Below, one piece after another: positions 12,301-24,577 of a stretch of 64,000 nucleotides of DNA. Both the position numbers and the translations under genes were made by a program. The DNA is from Hyalella azteca (Eukaryota; Arthropoda; Malacostraca; Amphipoda; Hyalellidae): NCBI RefSeq assembly GCF_000764305.2, contig NW_025938220.1, forward strand, positions 1 through 64,000, in the 5' to 3' direction. The notes beneath the pieces are model-generated. The model saw only the letters and a program-made list of their open reading frames with translations. It ran no database searches and was not told the DNA's origin. Positions within the stretch are counted from its first letter, which is position 1, and every line of letters starts with the position of its first letter.

Positions 12301-13933
12301 CAGCCTTTGGCCGTCCGTAAACAACATTCTTTCTTTAAATGGTACCTAGCCGGACTTTTGTGAATTTTTTAAAGGTCGTGAACAATTCAACGGCAAATCT
12401 GAAGCCTTAAAGAGAAACTCAACATAGAAAAACTGGACTTCCCCATAAGCGTCTGCTCGTTCCTTGTCTCTGATATGAAGCAAAGAACTCAGATCATGAC
12501 TCGTCACTTTTTGCCGGCCCCGGCTACGAACTTGCGCAGCTTTGCCGGCCACGCTGAGAGCGTTGAAAAAATGACGCTTCAATGGACTCGGTATGCGGGA
12601 ATTATTTTGTAATTATGGATCTATAAGATATTCTCGTTATGTTCTAAATATAGAAACATCAAGAAATAATATTTCAGGGATCTGATTAGTTGAAAGATGG
12701 GAAGAATAATCATATTATTTCCAAAAGCATTATTGTCAGGCAGAGATAGAGAAAATTGTTCATCTGAAAAAAGAAAACAATTATTCGAATTATATTTTCT
12801 TAATTCATTTTCTTAATTCATAAGTATAACTATTAATTAAGAGAAAAATCATTTCCAGCAAATTAAGATAATTAAAGCTGAGCTAAGGAAAATTCAGAGA
12901 AGCAAAGAAATATAAATATTCAAATAAACAAGTAACTATTATTTAGTATTATGATCATAATAACGTGACATTGTTGACAAATGTTACAACACTTCTTCGG
13001 TATATTGCCCTACGGTTAGGAAGGATTTGCCGTTCCGGATACGCTTTCCTGAATCAGGTTCTTTTGTGATGGAAATATTCATCACTTTCATAAACTGTTT
13101 GTACTTGTGTTTTCTGGAAACGTGTTCTTATAAAAGTCAACTAACTTTATTTCAAGCCGCGTTGCCGGCGATACGAAACCTTGTCGCCAGACGACTTAGG
13201 CATGTGAAATGAGCTGACGCGTCTCAAGAATTCTCTTTCTCATGCCGAAGTGCGTGTGAGCTATGGAGTCTTGAATTATATTTTGAAAGCTCGGACTGAA
13301 GGCTACTGCATGATTTTCGTAACAAATGATTACAGTTCAACAGCCGCATCAGATTTAGAGGCACCCAAATCTAATTCTGGTTCAGTGGTCCGCCCCAACT
13401 TTTCCTAAAGTTTCTGTTCAGAGTTTTAAACTTTTGCCCTAAAATGCCGGGATCAGGAAGTCGTTGAATATAAATGCAAAGTTGAATGAGAGAATAAAAT
13501 GTACAGTGGACGTTAATTTCAAAATATAGCACGGTATTAACACTTGAAATTATCCAGTTTATAACAAGTTTGCGACGTGCTGAGTTTACGTTTATTGCAA
13601 GTGATTGCTTAGCTCTTTCATTAACAAATTTTTCAATTAGATTAGAGTTCACTGAGGTTACCATTTGAATGATCGTCGATTATTGAATGACCTACACAAT
13701 TTTAACATTCCATTTATGTAGACTTTTTCCTCTCGGGTGAAATTTCAGTCAATTGACATCAACTAGAGACCTGTTATGGACATGGAAAAATTTTTCACAA
13801 ATTTATAAACTTTTTAAGAATAATTCTACAAAAACTCCACGCAAACTTCAGAAGAAAGTAGATCTGATTTTTTCAGCGAATTTCCGAGCCAAACTTAAGT
13901 TCTGAACCAAATTAAAAATGAAAAACCCAGCTA
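9392..13933. other. anonymous DNA, no supported gene
   Basis: AT-rich sequence. A few tataggcc-type words repeat at 10390-10470. At 11424 the word tacagggtg resembles the MITE terminus at 61340 but has no partner. The frame of 127 codons at 11853 has no recognisable domain or clear coding bias. Confidence 0.4.
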
Positions 13934-14325
13934 GTCATGAGCAATGCATAAGAGTGCTAGTCTCCACCAAGAGCAATGCATAAGAGTGCTGGTCTCTACC
14001 AACAGCAATTCATAAGAGTGCTGGTCTCCACCAAGAGCAATGCATAAGAGTGCTAGTCTCCACCAAGAGCAATGCATATGAGTGCTAGTCTCCACCAAGA
14101 GCAAGGCATAAGAGTGCTAGTCTCCACCAAGAGCAATGCATAAGAGTGCTAGTCTCCACCAAGAGCAAGGCATAAGAGTGCTATAGTCTCCACCAAGAGC
14201 AAGGCATAAGAGTGCTAGTCTCCACCAAGAGCAAGGCATAAGAGTGCTATAGTCTCCACCAAGAGCAAGGCATAAGAGTGCTATAGTCTCCACCAAGAGC
14301 AAGGCATAAGAGTGCTATTTTCAAC
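13934..14325. repeat. 32-bp minisatellite
   Basis: About twelve copies of agcaatgcataagagtgcta plus gtctccaccaag. The last five or so include 34-bp variants with an extra 'ta' (gctatagtctcc), so a mutated unit has spread through the right half of the array. Confidence 0.95.
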
Positions 14326-15967
14326 AAGGCTCTCATTAGGATCTGGGGCAAAGAGCATCATTACAACAGCTGGAAGGCGCACCGTTTAAGCCGATACAAT
14401 TAATGATAATAATGAAGCATGAAGTACATCGTGCATCACATAAATAAATTGGACTTCTTCTTACTTTCACGGCTTCCTTAAGTAAATTTCTTTTTATAAT
14501 GTCAATTAAATGAGCCGACAAATTTAAACCGATTCATTTAGACGAGTATTGAAGATACTTGACACTTTAATGCTCATTACAGCGCTATAGACTTAAGAGG
14601 AGCCCTAGCCCCATCAGGCAGGTGCTCGATTGCTTCTCGTTCAATGCACTTGAACTTCTTCTCACAAGAGATCCGTGTCAAGTGACTTATAAGTGCTACG
14701 GAACTGCTAATCGAATTATAGAATGAAGTCTTCAGGCAAAATACTCCACGTCCAAGTAGTTTCACTCCAAGACGTCAATGCGATGTTTTTCTGATCCTAC
14801 TTTACTATAACTTTGAGCTGCTGACGATTTTCAATGGAAAAAGTAATCAAAACGTCTATTCACTTTAGCAAATCAAGACATTTTGATATGGTTCACAATT
14901 TTCATATATCAATGTGGAAAACTATTGCTTATGTTAAAGATGAGAAGACATCATCTGCTTCATCTGTTCAAAGGAAAAATATTGGATTCGCGTATCAACG
15001 TAATTAATAATGTTTACCCAGTGTTTTTTGAAGGCCTGTCGTTGGCCGCCCAGAGACTGCAGATAATTTCCAACACGAAACAGCATTCACGGAAACCTTT
15101 TGTTGAGAAATAAAATCACCGCTCGCCTGCGCTGATCTCTTAATTAAATCGAAGGAATTAATTAGCTGCCGTACTCCACCATTGGGTGTCGAATAACACA
15201 TTTGAACCAATGGAGAAGCTGATTGGCTGCCAGCTGAATATGACATTAAGTGAGAGCTGACGAAGCCAGGTGAAATAACCATCTGATAGCACCAGCTGGA
15301 GGTATGTGTGACACAATCTTCGCAGTTAACAACCTATAACAAGACAACAGCAGTTATATAAGTTACGGCTGCCAGGGAGACCATGTTTGTTCACTGCTCG
15401 TAAACACAAAAGTCCGCCCTCGCAACTTCATTTCTACCCTCAGAGCTAAAATAAAATTGGCTTTCCTTTTAACGAGACCTCTGCATCAGGCAGTGTTTTT
15501 GACTGAGGATTTCTTATATGGTGAAGTGCAGCAGGTCGTCAAATTTCACTATAAAACAAACCTGAACATTTTTGTGCTAAAAAGTTAAAGGCGGCCTGAC
15601 ACAAGTTGTTCTGTGGCCGCCGAAATGCCAGCCATAATTCCTGACGAAGGTTTTCCGCATACAGTTAATCTCGGCTCCATATGAGAAAAGTGTTGAGGAA
15701 AAGATTACCATGTTGGAAGTCGTTATAACTGGAAATTATGGCCGATGGAGCGCCGACCGAACGTCGGCCATTCATTGGCCCGTAGATTTCACGGGAAAAT
15801 ACCAAGTGGGAAATTTAAAGTTCAAGCGAGTAAAGAGTGGATAGCAATGGAATAATGAAGTGAAATCGACGTCTCAATCCTAGCATCACTTCTGATGCTT
15901 TATCTTTAACTTGACACTTGATAAACATTGATGAATAATGGCCAACAAATATTGTTCGCTTTATACC
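14326..15967. other. no feature seen
   Basis: Anonymous sequence without a supported gene or repeat. Confidence 0.45.
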
Positions 15968-16316
15968 CAGCGCGTGATGACGAACAGCGCATGATGACGC
16001 ACCCAGTGCGTGATGACGCACACAGCGCGTGATGACGCACACAGCGCGTGGTGACGCACACAGCGCGTGGTGACGCACCCAGCGCGTGATGACGCACCCA
16101 GCGCGTGATGACGCACACAGCGCATGATGACGCACCCAGCGCGTGATGACGCACCCAGCGCGTGATGACGCACACAGCGCGTGATGACGAACACAGCGCG
16201 TGATGACGCACCCAGCGCGTGATGACGCACACAGCGCGTGATGACGCACCCAGCGCGTGATGACGCACACAGCGCGTGATGACGCACACAGCGCGTGATG
16301 ACGCACACAGCGCGTG
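15968..16316. repeat. 19-bp minisatellite running into an assembly gap
   Basis: About 18 visible copies of agcgcgtgatgacgcacac and close variants (cacac/caccc). It is cut by the N gap, so the true length is unknown. The long open frames on the minus strand here are read-through of the repeat plus Ns. Confidence 0.95.
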
Positions 16317-16468
16317 NNNNNNNNNNNNNNNNNNNNNNNNNNNNNNNNNNNNNNNNNNNNNNNNNNNNNNNNNNNNNNNNNNNNNNNNNNNNNNNNNNNN
16401 NNNNNNNNNNNNNNNNNNNNNNNNNNNNNNNNNNNNNNNNNNNNNNNNNNNNNNNNNNNNNNNNNNNN
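16317..16468. other. assembly gap (152 N)
   Basis: A run of N bases between two unrelated tandem repeats. Confidence 1.
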
Positions 16469-16512
16469 GCTTGAACACATGGCACAGTCTCAGAGTAACT
16501 ACGCGGTAAGGG
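16469..16512. repeat. 44 bp of the 72-bp satellite family, probably misplaced
   Basis: This short piece matches the start of a 72-bp satellite unit, best at 22564-22607 (cttgaacacatgg, then agtctcagagtaac, then gacgcggtaaggg). It ends exactly where the adaptor begins, so it is most likely one arm of a mate-pair read rather than native to this spot. Confidence 0.8.
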
Positions 16513-16550
16513 CTGTCTCTTATACACATCTAGATGTGTATAAGAGACAG
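16513..16550. other. Nextera mate-pair junction adaptor (sequencing artefact)
   Basis: The 19-bp Tn5 mosaic end CTGTCTCTTATACACATCT is followed directly by its reverse complement AGATGTGTATAAGAGACAG. This 38-bp palindrome is the circularisation junction of Nextera mate-pair libraries. It is laboratory sequence left in the assembly, so the bases either side of it are not shown to be adjacent in the genome. Confidence 0.98.
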
Positions 16551-17262
16551 GTCTGCTACTTGCCTGATTGTTATTGTCTGCTAATTGCCTGCTTGTTATT
16601 GTCTATTACTTGCATGCTTGTTATTGTTTGCTACTTATCTTCTTGTTATTGTCTGCTACTTCCTCCTTGTTATTGTCTGCTACTTGCCTGCTTGTTATTG
16701 TCTGCTAATTGCCTGCTTGTTATTGTCTGCTACTTGCCTGCTTGTTATTGTCTGCTACTTTCCTCCTTGTTATTGTCTGCTACTTTCCTCCTTGTTATTG
16801 TCCGCTACTTGCCTGCTTGTTATTGTCTGCTACTTTCCTCCTTGTTATTGTCTGTTACTTTTCTTCTTGTTATTGTCTGCTACTTACCTGCTTGTTATTG
16901 TCTGCTACTTATCTTCTTGTTATTGTCTGCTACTTGCCTGATTGTTATTGTCTGCTTCTTTCCTTCTTGTTATTGGCTGCTACTTTCCTTCTTGTTATTT
17001 TCTGCTACTTTCCTCCTTGTTATTGTCCGCTACTTTCCTCCTTGTTATTGTCTGCTACTTGCCTGCTTGTTATTGTCTGCTACTTGCCTGCTTGCTATTG
17101 TCTGCTACTTGCCTTCTTGTTATTGTCTGCTACTTGCCTGCTTTTTATTGTCTGCTATTTATCTTCTTGTTATTGTCTGCTACTTGCCTGATTGTTATTG
17201 TCTACTACTTTCCTTCTTGTTATTGTCTGCTACTTTCCTTCTTGTTATTGTCTGCTACTTTG
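16551..17262. repeat. 25-bp minisatellite
   Basis: About 28 copies of gtctgctacttgcctgcttg plus ttatt, with a second unit type (tttcctcc in place of tgcctgct). Because 25 is not a multiple of three, all three frames repeat every 75 bp and lack stops. The long open frames here (up to 382 codons, reading through Ns and the adaptor) are therefore not genes. Confidence 0.95.
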
Positions 17263-18270
17263 ATCAGCGTCGACGCTACCTTTTGACTACTCGAGGCTTG
17301 GTTTACATTTGGGGTCAATACAGCACAGCTGCCGCTGCCTGCGATCGCGATAACAGCAGCGATATGTATGCATTTAAGTTGTTTCATCAACGCATTCAAT
17401 TAAATTCAATTCCACAATTCCTTCACAGCAAGAGAGTATATTCCCCGTTAATGTCAGCATGATAGATAGTAACTCATCTTTTGTAAGTCTGATGTAAGGA
17501 CCATAACAAAGCCCGTTTGTTGGCTCGCAGGGAGTCTGTTAATAAGGAGAAGAAAGCTGCGAGTCTTGCATGTTAATTAACAATGCTTTCCATTAGCCGT
17601 GTCGGCCCACAAAAATAGCCAACAGCCCAAGAACAACAAAATCCTTTCTATACTTTGAAGCAACACCGGGACGACCGAGAGGTCCGCCAGCAACGGAATG
17701 GAGCGATATATTTTGAAAACACAGGCGGCAAGACGCATTGTCAAAAGCAACTAGCTGGCAACCATATTTGCAAAAAAAAAAACACACAATTGCTCTGATA
17801 TAAATTTTCTTGAGTAATAATGAGGAGAGCTATCTCTTTCGATAACAATAAGGAAAGTGCATTAAACAAGGCACGGTAGTTGCATCTCGTACGACGCTCA
17901 AACTGTATGATGGCTGGATTGTTGCGTTTTAATTCTACTCGATTGCGTCGAAGTCGACTTGAGGTTAATTATGAAAAAATTTATGCAGATAACTATCAAT
18001 GTACCTTATCTCCTCCGAGGTAATAGTTGACTTACGTCCTTCCTTTGCGCCTGCCTATTGGCTTATAGCAAAGACCCTCAATAATACCGGCGCTGATGGA
18101 GCGAGCGGAACCTATGAGCTCCTGGAATTCCCTATCTAGGACCATCCGCGTGAGGAGGATTTGCGGAGACGGAGGATTTGCTGCTGTGCAGTGCAGGAGA
18201 TGAAGATAGCATTTCAGTAATCGGCTTTTATAACGCCCTGTCTTGCAGCAGCGACTTCGTGCCTACGAGA
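17263..18270. other. no feature seen
   Basis: Anonymous sequence without a supported gene. Confidence 0.4.
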
Positions 18271-18480
18271 TGCTCATCGTCTGGACTTACGGGACTGAAG
18301 ACTCAGCGTCTGGACTGACGGGACTGAAGACTCAGCGTCTGGACTTTCATGCCTGAAGGCGTAGCGTCTGGACCACGTGTTCGAAGGCATAGCGTCTGGA
18401 TTGACGCCCTTGAAATCTTATATTATACAATGACGTACTTGAAGGCTGATCGTCCAGACTGACGTTCCTGAAGGCTCACT
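18271..18480. repeat. degenerate ~30-bp repeat
   Basis: Five or six imperfect copies of a unit built on gcgtctggac, a variable stretch and gactgaagactca. The first two are nearly identical and later ones increasingly diverged. Confidence 0.75.
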
Positions 18481-18944
18481 GACTGGCGTGCACGCAGTAT
18501 CTCCCAAGGAACCAAAACAACTCTCTTGTCGGTCCCACATGCGTCCATCTTTTCGTAGGCAGCCCTCAAGAAGTGCCTTACCTTGTCCATGTTTGGGAAG
18601 CTGTTGTTGATTGTCGCGTTGGCCGCCGTGGCAGATCTAGTGTTCCTCCTGCTCCGTTAACTGCTCCGGTTCCGCTCGTTGCTCCTCCGCCGGTCGTTTT
18701 TTCCCTGTACAAAACAGATCGCCTGAAAAAGAAAAATGACTGGTACATCATGACTGTTACATCTGGAAATTTCTCTCCAGTTTAAGTCTTCGCAGTAAGT
18801 AAAATTTACTGCCGGGTTCACGGATAAGGAATGAGGGATTGGGCGCATCGTACCTGAGCATCAATCTTTACAAATGATGATCCAATAATCGAATGTCATA
18901 CTCGTAGAGATGAGCATAGAAAGAAAACAGTTACATACATCACA

Positions 18945-18971
18945 GTCACAAATAACTCATTTATTTGTGAC
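18945..18971. other. perfect hairpin (11-bp stem, 5-nt loop)
   Basis: gtcacaaataa, loop ctcat, ttatttgtgac. It lies in otherwise anonymous DNA between 18481 and 19427, where nothing else was found. Confidence 0.6.
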
Positions 18972-19427
18972 AAACAGCAATAAATAAGAGGAACTATGTT
19001 GTAATTTTAGTGATGCAGATGCCAGGACATCAATAACCGTTGCACATCTCGACTACCAATTGCTGCTAATTAAAATTTGAGGAAAAAGTTTTCATAGTAT
19101 AAAAGATGCAGAGTCTCGAGCGCAAGTTCCGTGTGCAAAATTATCCCCTCGAATGTTTCCAGACTGGCATAATTTTCGCCTCGCTGGCGCTGAATATAAA
19201 GTAGAGAGTTTTCCGATAGATTCAAGATAGAGTCAGAATTAAAATCTGCATTGATGAACTTTGTGAGGCACGGAACGGCGACGCGAAAAATGAAATGAGG
19301 CCATAACAAACTCCGATTAATTCGATGCTACTTAAATTAAATCTTTTCTTTTAGTGGGTTGGTAAGTTGATCTCATCACTCGGTACTGAATAATGAAGTG
19401 GAACAATGACGGTTCGAATTTTAACGA

Positions 19428-20040
19428 AGAGTTGTGATAGAGAGTTGTTATAGGGAGTTGTGATAGAGAGTTGTGATAGAAAGTTATGATAGAGTTGTGA
19501 TAGGGAGTTGTGATAGAGAGTTGTGATAGAGAGTTGTGATAGAGAGTTGTAATAGGGAGTTGTGATGGAAAGTTGTGATAGAGAGTTGTGATAGGGAGTT
19601 GCGATAGAGAGTTGTGATAGAGATTTAAGAGATGAGAGTTTTGATAGAGATTTTGATAGAGAGTGGTGATAGAGATTTTGATAGAGAGTGGTGATAGAGA
19701 GCTGTGATAGAGAGTTGTGGTAGAGAGTTGTGATAGAGAGTTGTGATAGAGTTGTGATAGAGTTGTGATAGAGAGTTGCGATAGAGAATTGTGATAGAGA
19801 GTTGTGGTAGAAAGTAGTGATAGAGAGTTGTGATAGAGAGTTGTGATAGAAAGTTGTGATAGAGAGTTGTGATAGAGAGTTGTGATAGAGAGTTGTGACA
19901 GAGAGTTGTGATAGAGAGATATGATAAAGATTTGTGATTGGGAGATGTGATCGAGAGTTGTGATAGAGAGTTGTGATAGAGAGTTGTGATAGAGAGTTGT
20001 GATAGAGAGTTGTGATAGAGAGTTGTGATAGAGAGTTGTA
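19428..20040. repeat. 13-bp satellite array 1
   Basis: About 47 copies of agttgtgatagag with scattered variants. It is the same unit as the arrays at 21.2, 22.8 and 24.2 kb. Long minus-strand frames (SLSQLSITTLYHN repeats) are read-through of the array, because three 13-bp units make one 13-residue period without stops. Confidence 0.95.
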
Positions 20041-20795
20041 TGCAAATGCAATCCACGGAAAAGTCGCAGTACGGGAGTCGGTAAGAATTTAGGCTGCTGT
20101 TGTGACAAAAAAAGAGGCACGCATTGCATGGATAACATCTAGGCAGTACAATTATGATTTAGGTTGCTAATGTGTATCGAACCGACCTAAAGTATTCGAA
20201 TGATCGGTCACGTCACATCAACAGTTTAGATTGACATCGCCGCCTCACCCATCAATGAACGGACGCTATCTATTTGCATGTTGTAAGACGCTTCCCTATT
20301 GGTTATTGGGCAAGGTTTCGCGCAGGACGAGATTTAAAAAGCAAATGATATAGCTAACGTTTATATATTTGAAGTTAAACGATAAACAACAAAAATTAAG
20401 AAATCGTTCGCGACAAAAGACAAATCAGATGCGCAATGACAAATCAGATGCTCAAGAGAACTATTTATTGACGAATCAGATGCGAAAGGAGAGGCTATAA
20501 CAGAGAGTTTTACGAGACAAGTGCGTGGTCCTAGAAACAGCAAATACAAACAATTATAAATACTACAAAACTATTATTTTGCTCCACAGTATCACAGTAG
20601 GGAACATTTTATTAATTCACGCCACAAAGCCACAACTTTCCTCTGGGTCTGAATCATAAAACTAAAACAAAGAAGTCGGTACGTCCGTCAGGATCAGCAG
20701 CCTAAGACAGACGCTAACAAAATTTGAAGGCCAGTTCAGAGGTTTCGGTCAAAATTTAAGTAAACGAAATTTTCAACATAATTTACTATACTGTG
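20041..20795. repeat. composite satellite, spacer copy 1
   Basis: Starts gcaatccacgg and tacggg-gtcggtaagaattt, and ends aattttcaacataatttac. It is homologous along its length to 23041-23763, and its second half to 21729-22135. It contains gcaatgacaaatcagatgct-type words. Confidence 0.85.
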
Positions 20796-21228
20796 ACTGA
20801 ACACATGGCACAGTCTAAGAGTAGCTACGCGGTTTGGGAATCGGGGCTGATTTAGGTTGCTAGTGGCTGAACACATGGTACACAGTTCATGGGTAACTAC
20901 GAAGTACGGAGATCGAAGCAGATTTAGGTCGCTATTGGCTGAACACTTGGCACACAGTTCATGGGTAACTACGAAGAACGGTGTTCAGAACTGATTCATG
21001 TCGCTATTGGCTGAACACATGACACGCAATTTATGGGTAACCACAGAATACGGAGCTCGGAGCAGATTTAAATCGCTAATGGCTGAACACCTGACACACA
21101 ATTCATGGGTAACTACGAAGTACGGAGCTCGGAGCTAATTTATTTCGCTATCGGTTGGACACATGCCACACAATTTATGGGTAACTATGAAGTACGGACC
21201 TCAGAGCTGATTTAGGTTGCTAGTGGCT
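20796..21228. repeat. 72-bp satellite array 1
   Basis: About six copies of a unit beginning ggctgaacacatggcacaca, continuing gttcatgggtaactacgaag and ending near gatttaggtcgctat. The first unit is a distinct edge variant (cagtctaagagta-ctacgcg). Confidence 0.9.
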
Positions 21229-21728
21229 AGAGAGTTGTGATAGAGAATTAAGGAAGTAAGTTGTGATAGAGAGTTGTGATGGAGATTTGGAGAGTTGAGT
21301 TAGAGAGTTGAGATAGAGAGTTGTGATAGAGTCGTGATAGAGAGTTGTGATAGAGAGTTGTGATAGAGAGTTGTGATAGTGTTGTGATAGAGAGTTCTCA
21401 ATGGGAGTTTTGATAGAGAATTGTAATATATAGTTGTGATAGAGTATTGTGATAAAGAGTTGTGATAGAGTATTGAGATAGAGAGTTGTGATAGAGAGTT
21501 GTGAAAGAGAGTTGTGAAAGAGAGTTGTGATAGAGAGTTGTGATAGAGAGTTGTGATTGAGAGTTGTGATAGAGAATTATGATAGAGTGTTGTGATAGAG
21601 AATTGTGATAGAGAGTTGTGATTGAGAGTTGTGAAAGAGAGTTGTGATAGAGAGTTGTGATAGAGAGTTGTGATTGAGAGTTGTGATAGAGAATTATGAT
21701 AGAGTGTTGTGATAGAGTATTGTGATAA
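21229..21728. repeat. 13-bp satellite array 2
   Basis: About 38 copies of agttgtgatagag. The join from the 72-bp array (ggttgctagtggctagagag) is shared with arrays 3 and 4. Confidence 0.95.
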
Positions 21729-22135
21729 ATATTTGCGTATCCAATAAATCGAACGCGACAAGAGACAATTCAGATGTGCAATGACAAATCAGATGCTCAA
21801 GAGAACTTTTAATTGACAAATCAGATGCGAAAGGAGAAGCTATATCTGGGAGTTTTACGAGACAAGTGCGTGGTCCTGGAAACAGAAAATACAAAAATTA
21901 TAATCACGACAAAACAAATATTTTGCACTCCAGTATCACAGTAGGAAACATTTTATTAATTCTAGCCAAAAAGCCACAATTTTCTCTGCGTCTGAGTCAT
22001 AAACCTAAAATAGAGAAGCCAGCACGTCCGTCAGATTCAGCAGCCTAAGACTGACGCTAACAAATATTGAAGGCCAGTTCAGACGTTTCGGTCTAAATTT
22101 ACGAACACAATTTTCAACTTACTTTACAATACTGC
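21729..22135. repeat. composite satellite, spacer copy 2 (5' half missing)
   Basis: Homologous to about 20405-20795 and 23402-23763 but lacks the first ~350 bp. The array 2 edge joins directly to aaatcgaacgcgacaa. Confidence 0.85.
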
Positions 22136-22783
22136 GACTAAACACATGGCACAGTCTAAAAGTAACTACGCGATATGGGAATCGGGGCTGATATATGTCG
22201 CTATTAGCTGAACACATGGCACACAATTTATGGGTAACCACAGAATATGGAACACAAAGCAGATTAAAATCGCCATTGGCTGAACACATGGCACATAGTT
22301 CATGGGTAACTACGAAGTACGGAACTCTGAGCAGATTTATATCGCTATTGGCTGAACACATGGCACACAATTTATGGGTAACCACAGAATATGGAACACA
22401 AAGCAGATTTAAATCGCTATTTGCTAAACACATGGTACATAGTTCATGGGTAACTGCGAAGTACGGAACTCTGAGCAGATTTATATCGCTATTGGCTGAA
22501 CACATGGCACACAGTTCATGTGTAACTGCGAAGTACGGAGCTCGGAGCTGATTTATGTCGCTATTGCTTGAACACATGGCTAAGTCTCAGAGTAACGACG
22601 CGGTAAGGGAGTGGGGGGCTGATTTAGGTTGCTAGTGGCTGAACACATGGCACACAGTTCATGGGTAACTACGAAGTACGGAACTCGGAGCTAATTTATG
22701 TCGCTATCGGTTGAACACATAACACACAATTTATGGGTAACTGCGAAGTACGGAGCTAGGTAAACATTTAGGTTGCTAGTGGC
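22136..22783. repeat. 72-bp satellite array 2
   Basis: About nine units. An edge-type unit (agtctcagagtaacgacgcg) recurs in the middle near 22564, so this array looks like two shorter arrays fused. Open frames on both strands are repeat read-through. Confidence 0.9.
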
Positions 22784-23040
22784 TAGAGAGTTGTAATAGA
22801 GAGATGAGATAGAGAGTTTGGATAGAGAGTTGCGATAGAGAGTTGAGATAGAGAGTTGTGATAGAGAGTTGTGATAGAGAGTTGTGATAGAGAGTTGTGA
22901 TGGAGATGGATAATTGTAATAGAGAGATGTGGTGGAGAGTTGTGATAGAGAGTTGCGATAGAGTTGTGATAGAGAGTTGCGATAGAGTTGTGATAGAGAG
23001 TTTTGATAGAGAGTTGTGATGGAGAGTTGTGATAGAGAGA
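22784..23040. repeat. 13-bp satellite array 3
   Basis: About 20 copies of agttgtgatagag, ending against the gcaatccacgg spacer edge exactly as array 1 does. Confidence 0.95.
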
Positions 23041-23763
23041 CATGCAATCCACGGGTACCTGCTCAGTACGGGGGTCGGTAAGAATTTAGGCTGCTATAGT
23101 GACAAAAAAAACAAATGGTACGCATTCCAGGGGAAACAACTAGGCTGTACGACACTGATTTAGGTTGCTAATGTGTGTCGAACCGACCTAAAGTATTGGA
23201 ATGATCGGTCACGTCACTTCAACAGTTTAGATTGACATCCTCGCCTCACCCATCAATGAACGTCGCTATTTGCAATTTTTAAGACGCTTCCCTATTGGTT
23301 ATTAGGCAAGGTTTCAGGCATGACGATAGAGAGTTGTGTAACGCAAATAACGTAGCTAACGTTTATATATTTAAAATTGAACGATAAAGAACAAAAATTA
23401 AGAAATCGAACGCGACAAAAGATAAATCGCTGCGCAATGACAAATCAGATGCGAAAGGAGAGGAACAGGAAGTTTTAAGAGACAAGTGAGTGGTCATAGA
23501 AACAGAAAATACAAGAAATATAAACACGACATAACTAATATTTTGCTCCCCAGTATCACAGTAGAGAACATTTTATTCATTAATTCTAGCCACAAAGCCA
23601 CAATTTTCCTCTGCGGCTGAGTCATAATATTAAAACATATGAGCCAGTACGTCCGTCAGGATCTGCAGCGTAAGACTGACGCCAACCAAATTTGAAGGCC
23701 AATTCGGAATTTTCGGTATAAATTTCAGTAATATGAAATTTTCAACCTTCTTTTCCATAGTGT
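23041..23763. repeat. composite satellite, spacer copy 3
   Basis: Full-length homologue of spacer copy 1. A single 13-bp-like unit (gatagagagttgtg) sits inside it near 23325, absent from copy 1. Confidence 0.85.
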
Positions 23764-24183
23764 GACTGAACACATGGCACAGTCTAAGAGTAAACTACGC
23801 GATATGGGGATCGGTGCTGATTTAGGTTGCGAGTGGCTGAACACGTGATTCAAGGGTAACTATGAAGTACGGGGCTCGAAGCAGATTTAGGTCGCTATTG
23901 GCTGAACACATGGCAAACAGGTAATGGGTAACTACGAAGTACGGGGCGCGGAACTGATTTATGTCGCTATTGGCTGAACACATGGTACACAATTTATGGG
24001 TAACCGCAAAGTACATGGCTCGGAGCAGATTTAGGTCGCTATTGGCTGAACACATGGCTCACAGTTCATGGGTAACTACGGAGCTCGGAGCTGATTTATG
24101 TCGCTATTGGTTGATCACATGGCACACAATTTATGGGTAACTGCGAAGTACGGAGCTCAGAGCTGATTTAGGTTGCTAGTGGC
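23764..24183. repeat. 72-bp satellite array 3
   Basis: About six units, with the same edge unit at the left and the same ggttgctagtggctag exit at the right. Confidence 0.9.
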
Positions 24184-24577
24184 TAGAGAGTTGTGATAGA
24201 GAGCTGTGATAGGGAGTTGTGGTAGAGAGTTGAGTTAGAGAGTTGAGTTAGAGAGTTGAGTTAAAGAGTTGAGATAGAGAGTTTTGACAGAGAGTTGTGA
24301 TAGAGTCGGGATAGAGAGTTGTGATAGAGAGTTGTGATAGAGAGTTGTGATAGAGAGTTGTGATAAGGAAATGTGTTAGAGTGTTGAAATAGAGAGTTGT
24401 GAAAGAAAGTTGTGATGGAGAGTTGTGATAGAGTTGTGATAAAGAGTTATGATAGAGAATTGTGATGGAGAGTTGTGATAGAGAGTTGTGATAGATAGTT
24501 GTGATAGAGAGTTGTGGCAGAGAGTTGTGATAGAGAGTTGTGATAGAGTTGTGATAGAGAGTTGTTATAGAGAGTTT
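24184..24577. repeat. 13-bp satellite array 4
   Basis: About 30 copies of agttgtgatagag. It ends at tttttacccgtggcaaagta, followed by tacggggg-tggt, a remnant of the spacer edge. Confidence 0.95.

Noticed and set aside
15815..16529. Long minus-strand frames with repeated VRHHALCASSRA-type peptides
   Set aside because: Read-through of the 19-bp minisatellite and of N bases.
16314..17462. 382-codon plus-strand open frame
   Set aside because: It reads through the N gap, the adaptor and a 25-bp minisatellite whose three frames all lack stops.
19332..20138. 268-codon minus-strand frame with SLSQLSITTLYHN repeats, and similar frames to 24.7 kb
   Set aside because: Products of the 13-bp satellite. 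The same peptide appears wherever the array occurs, and ends are set by array edges.
20796..24183. CRISPR-like appearance of the 72-bp repeats
   Set aside because: Units are contiguous without unique spacers, the genome is eukaryotic, and no cas-like genes are present.
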